From: Phellopilus nigrolimitatus
Lineage: Eukaryota > Basidiomycota > Agaricomycetes > Hymenochaetales > Hymenochaetaceae
DNA: 64,000 bases
Reading direction: 5' to 3'
NCBI GenBank assembly: GCA_021029095.1
Contig: JAJOHG010000001.1
Location: forward strand, 1,612,001-1,676,000
Of this stretch, positions 59,193 to 64,000 are shown one piece after another. Made by a program: the position numbers and the translations under genes. Numbering within the stretch: position 1 is the stretch's first letter; every line of letters starts with the position of its first letter. Under the pieces are notes generated by a model. The model ran no database searches and was not told the origin of the DNA. It saw only the letters and a program-made list of their open reading frames with translations.

Positions 59193-61662
59193 ATGTCCAG
59201 TAGTGAGACAGAGGACGAGACTGTGCAGCTGCCGTCTGAGCTTTCTCATCTAACGACCTTAATAAACGACAAGCCTGAAGCTTTTGCGTCTGGAGAAAAG
59301 GCTATTCAGGACGCTGCGCTAGCTGCAGCTAAGTACATTTTTGATTTGAGTAGGTTCTTCGTACCGGCTGCCTTCTTGGACACATTTTTAACTATGTTTT
59401 GTAGCTCTGAAATCTGAATCTTGCGCGCAGCCTTGCTTAGCGGAGCTCCTTCAGTCCATCGAGCCTACCCAAGCTCCACAGACGCGTTCGCAAGCCCGTG
59501 CTGCAGCACAATCCGGTAGCACTCGAACTTCTTCTGTGAGCCATGCGATCCTAGCCCCCACGCCGCTCTCCGCGCTCTTCATCGAGGACATGGAGGAGGA
59601 CCAAGTCTGGGCGCAGCTGGAGCTGAAGGCGAAGAGCGTGTGTAAGACACTGGAAGACGCGTTTGACGCTGGCGATATGGATGCTAGAGGGTCGAGGGAG
59701 CTGAATGGGGATGGGGAGGGGGAGGGTGAAGAGTCTGACTCCGACGACTTCGAAGGGTTGGGCATGGAAGGCCTAGAAGGTATGGGCACGGATGGCCAGG
59801 ACTGGGAAATGGACGATAGTGACGAAGATGAGGAAGATGAGGAAGACAGTACCGAAGAGGATGACGAAGAGGAAGGGTCAAGCGATGACGAGGACATAGA
59901 AGATGAGGTTGCTGAACTTCAGAGCATGTCTTCGGAGGAAGAAGGCACGGAGGACGAGGATGCGATTGACCTCGACGCTGGCCCTTCCACGAGCCGCTTG
60001 CCCCGACGCGAATCTCGCGGGAAAAGACACGCGGAACTCGACGACGACTTCTTTAATCTTGTCGAATTCAATGCTGAAATTGAAGAGGCTGAGTCGAAAA
60101 GTGTTTCTCGTGGTGCTCTCGGCAAGGATGCTGACTCTGACGAATCGGAGGACGAGGATGCTGTCGATTTCTTTGCGCCTGTGGATGATACTGGAGCGTC
60201 CGAAGAGCATGAAATGGACGTGGATCTAGGTGCGTGTCTGGCTTTTGTCAAATTGATTTATGTGCATCACTCATCGTTGAGTCTACAGAGGCATACTACC
60301 GAGATTTCTTTGAGCCCCCTCCGAAGCAGGCCTCAAAGGGAAAGCGAAAAGCTGAAGCGTCGCCTTCTAAATCGAGGAGCTCCAAAGTGCGATTCAATGA
60401 CGAAGTGAAAGTCAAAACGATAAAAAGTAAAGGGAAGGGTCGGTCGCTCTCCGACGATACTATTTGGTCAAGTGGAGATGAGGAGAAAGAAATAGATCAT
60501 AGTTTCACGTTTGGCGATAAGGAGTACGATGTGGATGAAGATGAGGATGAAGACGAGGGAGAGCTCGGGTCCGAGGATGAATCTGACGATCTTCATGAAG
60601 GTCGAGAAGCGATCGAGCGACTTAAAGATGATCTTTTCGCGGACGATGACGAGGCTTCGAAATCAGGTATGCATACATTTGTCCTCTAGTTCTTGTCGGG
60701 ACTCATTTTTTTTCGCAGGCCTATCCACACATGAAGCCAGAATGGCTGCTCTTCAAGAGCAAATAGTTGAGCTGGAATCGGAGAACGTTGGTAAAAAAGA
60801 CTGGGTGTTAATGGGAGAGGCTACCTCTAGGGTCAGGCCGCAGAATGCCTTACTCGAAGAGGACCTCGAGTTTGAGCGCCTCATGAAGGCTGTACCTGTC
60901 GTCACAGATGAGGTCGTACAAGATCTCGAAGCACGCATTAAGGCTCGAATCGTGGAAGGCCGTTTCGATGACGTGGTTAGGAAGCGAGCAGTCGATGAGA
61001 AGCCGTTCCTTCCATCGAGGATGTTCGAACTTCAAGACACAAAATCCAAGGAGTCGCTGGCTCAAATTTACGAAAATGAATTCATGGCTACTCAAACAAG
61101 TGGGACAAGCGATGATCGGGACGGAAAGCTACTTAAGGAACACGGGGAGATTGAAAAACTTTGGGAAGGAATTTGCTACAAGCTGGACGCGCTTTGCAAT
61201 GCACACTTCATACCGAAGCAGGTACGCCCAAACGTGCTTTTCGTTTTCGAACATAGTAACTAAACTAGTGTACTTTCATCATAGCCCAAGGCGACCATCT
61301 CAACGGTTTCCAACGTCTCTGCCGTTTCCCTGGAATCTGCGCTCCCGACCGCGAAAGCCGCGTCAACGATCCTTGCACCTGAGGAAGTTTATGCGCCTAC
61401 CGCGTCTGATCTTCGATCGAAGGATGAGTTGACACCAGGAGAAAAGCAAGCTCTGCGAGCGAAGGAGCGGAAAAAGAGGAAGAAACAGCGCGAAACGCTG
61501 GACAAGAGCGTGGACAAGTTCGCAAAATTGAACCGGGTGAAGGGTGTGAAGAAGCAGAAGGAGGCAGCTTTGAAGAGTGTCGCGAAGAGTGGGAAGGGTG
61601 TCACTATCATTGGCAAGAAAAGCCAGGACCTGAAGAAAGTGAAAAAGCCCCCAAAATCGTAA
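59193..61662 (+). CDS. MPP10: U3 snoRNP protein MPP10
   Basis: A component of the small-subunit processome needed for early 18S rRNA cleavages. ATG 59193 starts MSSSETEDETVQLPSELSHLTTL. The protein has the expected long acidic central region (runs such as DSDEDEEDEEDSTEEDDEEE, with EAYYRDFFEPPPK inside). The conserved C-terminal core follows: STHEARMAALQEQIVELESENVGKKDWVLMGEA, RPQNALLEEDLEFER, FDDVVRKR, FELQDTKSKESLAQIYENEF, EHGEIEKLWEGICYKLDALCNAHFIPK, then APEEVYAPT and LTPGEKQALRAKERKKRKK. The end is Lys-rich (KKSQDLKKVKKPPKS) at TAA 61660-61662. Four introns are inferred (about 59349-59404, 60229-60288, 60666-60718, 61220-61285). Length and layout match the family. Confidence 0.92.
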
Positions 61663-61795
61663 TTTGTATACTTCGATGCGTTTATTTACGTAATGATTTG
61701 ATACTCTGCCACGCGCATCGCCTTGCAACTACAGCGCCCGCCAACGTATAAGCTCAGATAGTTGCTGCCACCTCCTTCCCACCTCTCTGCACACT

Positions 61796-63156
61796 ATGTC
61801 TTGGTTCAACCGTAACGCCAAGAATAAGTCCGTTATCCCTCCGGTAGAGGAGCCTTCAACTGGCAAGCCGGCATCTGCGCCTCCATCGTATCGATCAACG
61901 TCGAGCACGTCCGTCCCCAGCAGGGGTGGCGACACAGGACCAAGAGCCTATGGAAGCTCATATAACATGGCTCGACAGAACTCTGATGTTTATGGCGGTA
62001 ATACGGAGAGTAAAGTCGGGGGATATGGAGGCGCGAATCGCCCCAACTACGGTGCGCGGCAAAACTCCGACGGCCATGACTCAAATGGACCGTCTGCGTA
62101 TGACCCACAGTCGCAGCCTCGTGGTCGCAATGAAAACGGTGTGATGGGTGGTGTATCGGACCCGTACGGTCGCGGCGAACGGGATATCAACGCAGATCGA
62201 AATGCACTGTTTTCCGGTGCTGTACGTTCTGAGGATGGACAACAGAGTAACAGATTTATGGATGGGCCTGACGGCTTGGGCCGCTCGCCTCCGGGGACTG
62301 GGGAAGAGGAGGAAGAGGAAATCGAAGGCATCAAGACTGCGACGAAGTCTCTTAAGCAGGACACCGTGTCGTCGACTCGCAATGCTCTCCGGATTGCTCG
62401 AGAGGCTGGAGAAGTCGGATCATCTACTCTTCTTCGTCTCGGGGAGCAGTCAGGTAAATACAAGTGTTTTACGTCCGTTTATGTTTCGAGCTTAGGCTGA
62501 CTTAACGTCTGTTATTCAGAGAAAATTGCAAACACCGAACGCCACATCGACGTCTCCAAAGGTCACGCTCTTCGTGCAGAAGACAATGCAGAAGAGATCA
62601 GGAAGCTCAATCGGTCCATTTTCATACCCGCCATCACCTTCAACAAGGATGCGAAGCGTCAGGCACAGGAACTCAAGCGCAGGCAGCGTTATGAAGAGGA
62701 ACAGTTTGAACGCGAACTGGCTATGAAGGACATTCGCGACTCGCAGAAGCGTGTGGGCAATGCGACGGATGGACGGCCTGGTAATAGAGGTGATGATGAA
62801 GAGGGCATTGGTGGGTATGGCCGGCAGAAGACAAACGTGGAACAGAATTTGCGCATGGAACAGAGGAAGAGATACCAATTTGAGGCAACGGCGTCCGACG
62901 ACGAGATGGAGGACGAGATCGACGATAATTTAGATGAAATGTTGGATGCTACGAAGCGCTTGAAGATGCTTGGTGTCGCCATGGGATCTGAACTGCAGAC
63001 GCAGAACTCGCGTCTGGAAAGGATCACCGACAAGACCGACAAGCTTGGGTCGAGAGTTGACGCCAACACCAACAAGGTACATACACTTACGAGCTGTCGG
63101 TATAAGTGGTTTGCTGACGACTTGGTACAACTCAGCTGCGCAGGATTGCTCGGTAA
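61796..63156 (+). CDS. SEC9: SNAP-25-type t-SNARE Sec9
   Basis: Plasma-membrane Qb,Qc-SNARE for exocytosis. ATG 61796 starts MSWFNRNAKNKSVIPP, then a long Ser/Gly/Asn-rich region with repeated MARQNSDVYGG/GARQNSDGH phrases. The first SNARE helix is EEEEEIEGIKTATKSLKQDTVSSTRNALRIAREAGEVGSSTLLRLGEQS with the following exon EKIANTERHIDVSKGHALRAEDNAEEIRKLNRSIF. A basic charged linker (QELKRRQRYEEEQFERE) precedes the second SNARE helix, DEIDDNLDEMLDATKRLKMLGVAMGSELQTQNSRLERITDKTDKL. The last exon adds LRRIAR and stops at TAA 63154-63156. Two introns (about 62454-62519 and 63076-63135). No transmembrane segment, as expected. Confidence 0.93.
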
Positions 63157-63410
63157 AGAGTCTAGATGTACCGCCTCATCAGTCTTCACAATTAGCTCAC
63201 GGATGTTCGATTTATTCTTGTATTATAAATGGACCTTGGGGTATACGCCTAATGCGATGTCACCTATACCCAATATACTATTTTGGAGTGATCCTTGTAT
63301 GAGAGATAGTGGCGGCTGTCGGAGTTCAAAAGCGCGTTTCGATCGGCTCGACGCGTCTCGTCTGGTTGGCCTACTTGTCTTCTTCCGCGCCAACAGTAAA
63401 AGGACTCGTC

Positions 63411-64000
63411 ATGGCTTTGACGGAATACGAGATCGCGCGCCAGAAGAACGTCGAGCGCAATGCGGCGCTGCTCAAAAGCCTGAACCTAGACAGTTTCGAA
63501 AGCTACTTTCCGACAAAACCCAAGGAACTTCCCAAGCCCAAAAAGAAACCAGCTCCGAAAAAGCGCAAGCAGGAGGCCGCTTTGAAGAGCGAAGAAAAGG
63601 GCAGCGGAGACGAGGGCGCGGATGCCAGACCGCGAAAGGCTGCACGTGTCGCAGACGAAGACGGGGACGGCGCTGGGCTGAGGAGGAGCTCACGCAACTC
63701 CGGAAAGAAGGTGGATTATGCAGGAATCGAGCAAGACCGTTCAGCGCGCGCTTTTCGTACGTCGACGCTCGCCAAGGAGACTATGGGAAGCGAGCCGCGT
63801 GACGCGAATAAAAGGACGCAGGATCCGTGAGTCATTCACCATCAGCAATCTTTTCAAACAAATGGGGACTTATAGGACGTGCATCAACGTAGAAAGCAGT
63901 ATGGGCCTATTCCAGGCGTAGAGGTCGGCACGTGGTGGGAAACGCGGTACGCCTTATTGCTCCAACAAATCTCTTTGCTGTTCTCGATTGATGAGCCTTC
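63411..64000 (+). CDS. SRA-YDG domain protein, 5' part (cut by window end)
   Basis: ATG 63411 begins MALTEYEIARQKNVERNAALLKSLNLDSF, a helical start typical of basidiomycete SRA-YDG proteins. A Lys-rich nuclear region (KPKKKPAPKKRK) and a basic/acidic linker follow. The last visible exon reads DVHQRRKQYGPIPGVEVGTWWETR, the first strand of the SRA (YDG) domain, which in UHRF1-type proteins binds methylated DNA. A donor (CG|GTACGC) follows at about 63952, and the gene continues past the window. The intron 63828-63875 leaves the exons one base out of phase (QDP to DVHQ), as though one G were missing at 63875-63876. CMR1-like WD proteins share a similar N-terminus, but the GPIPGVEVGTWWETR segment favours SRA. 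Confidence 0.7.

Overview
This window is an ordinary nuclear stretch of a filamentous basidiomycete genome, most likely an Agaricomycete. The support is: dense genes on both strands, many 45-75 nt introns per gene, a family set typical of mushroom-forming fungi (fungal 2OG-Fe(II) oxygenase, SRA-YDG protein, secreted GH5, PL8 and pectinesterase), and the full eukaryotic housekeeping kit. I see no rRNA, tRNA, CRISPR array, viral segment or intact transposon. About 32 protein genes are placed. Most had to be assembled from several exons, so the spans below run from start codon to stop codon and include introns.

Layout. 0-10 kb: 3' end of an unknown gene, Elongator subunit Elp5, a three-KH RNA-binding protein, a MARVEL-like membrane protein, a class 3 lipase, an MFS transporter and mitoribosomal protein mS35. 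10-23 kb: an orphan secreted protein beside a 1.4 kb gene-free gap, the PP2A scaffold subunit, a Tfc7-like histidine phosphatase, a large 2OG oxygenase-like gene, a secreted GH5 glycanase and a ~100 bp degenerate repeat. 23-35 kb: MEMO, ribosomal protein eL32, snurportin-1, a PAS-kinase-like kinase, eEF1A and a dienelactone hydrolase. 35-47 kb: COMPASS subunit Spp1/Cfp1, LSM1, a Stm1-like protein, complex I subunit NDUFA5, mitoribosomal bL32m and a 3-ketoacyl-CoA thiolase. 47-64 kb: pectin methylesterase, an acetamidase-type amidase, ribosomal protein uS3, a PL8 polysaccharide lyase, a SUR7/PalI protein, MPP10, the SNARE Sec9 and the start of an SRA-YDG gene.

The genes form no single pathway. 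Themes that recur are translation and RNA handling (eEF1A, uS3, eL32, Stm1-like, MPP10, snurportin, LSM1, KH protein, Elp5), mitochondria (mS35, bL32m, NDUFA5, thiolase) and secreted polysaccharide breakdown (GH5, pectinesterase, PL8).

I did not find a convincing new biological system. The most useful observations are: (1) apparent single-base frame breaks in five otherwise conserved genes, which look like assembly or sequencing indels; (2) three predicted GC-AG introns; (3) long 5'-UTR leader introns shared by three translation genes; (4) an orphan secreted protein. Exon boundaries were inferred by eye from splice signals, reading phase and family knowledge; no search was run.
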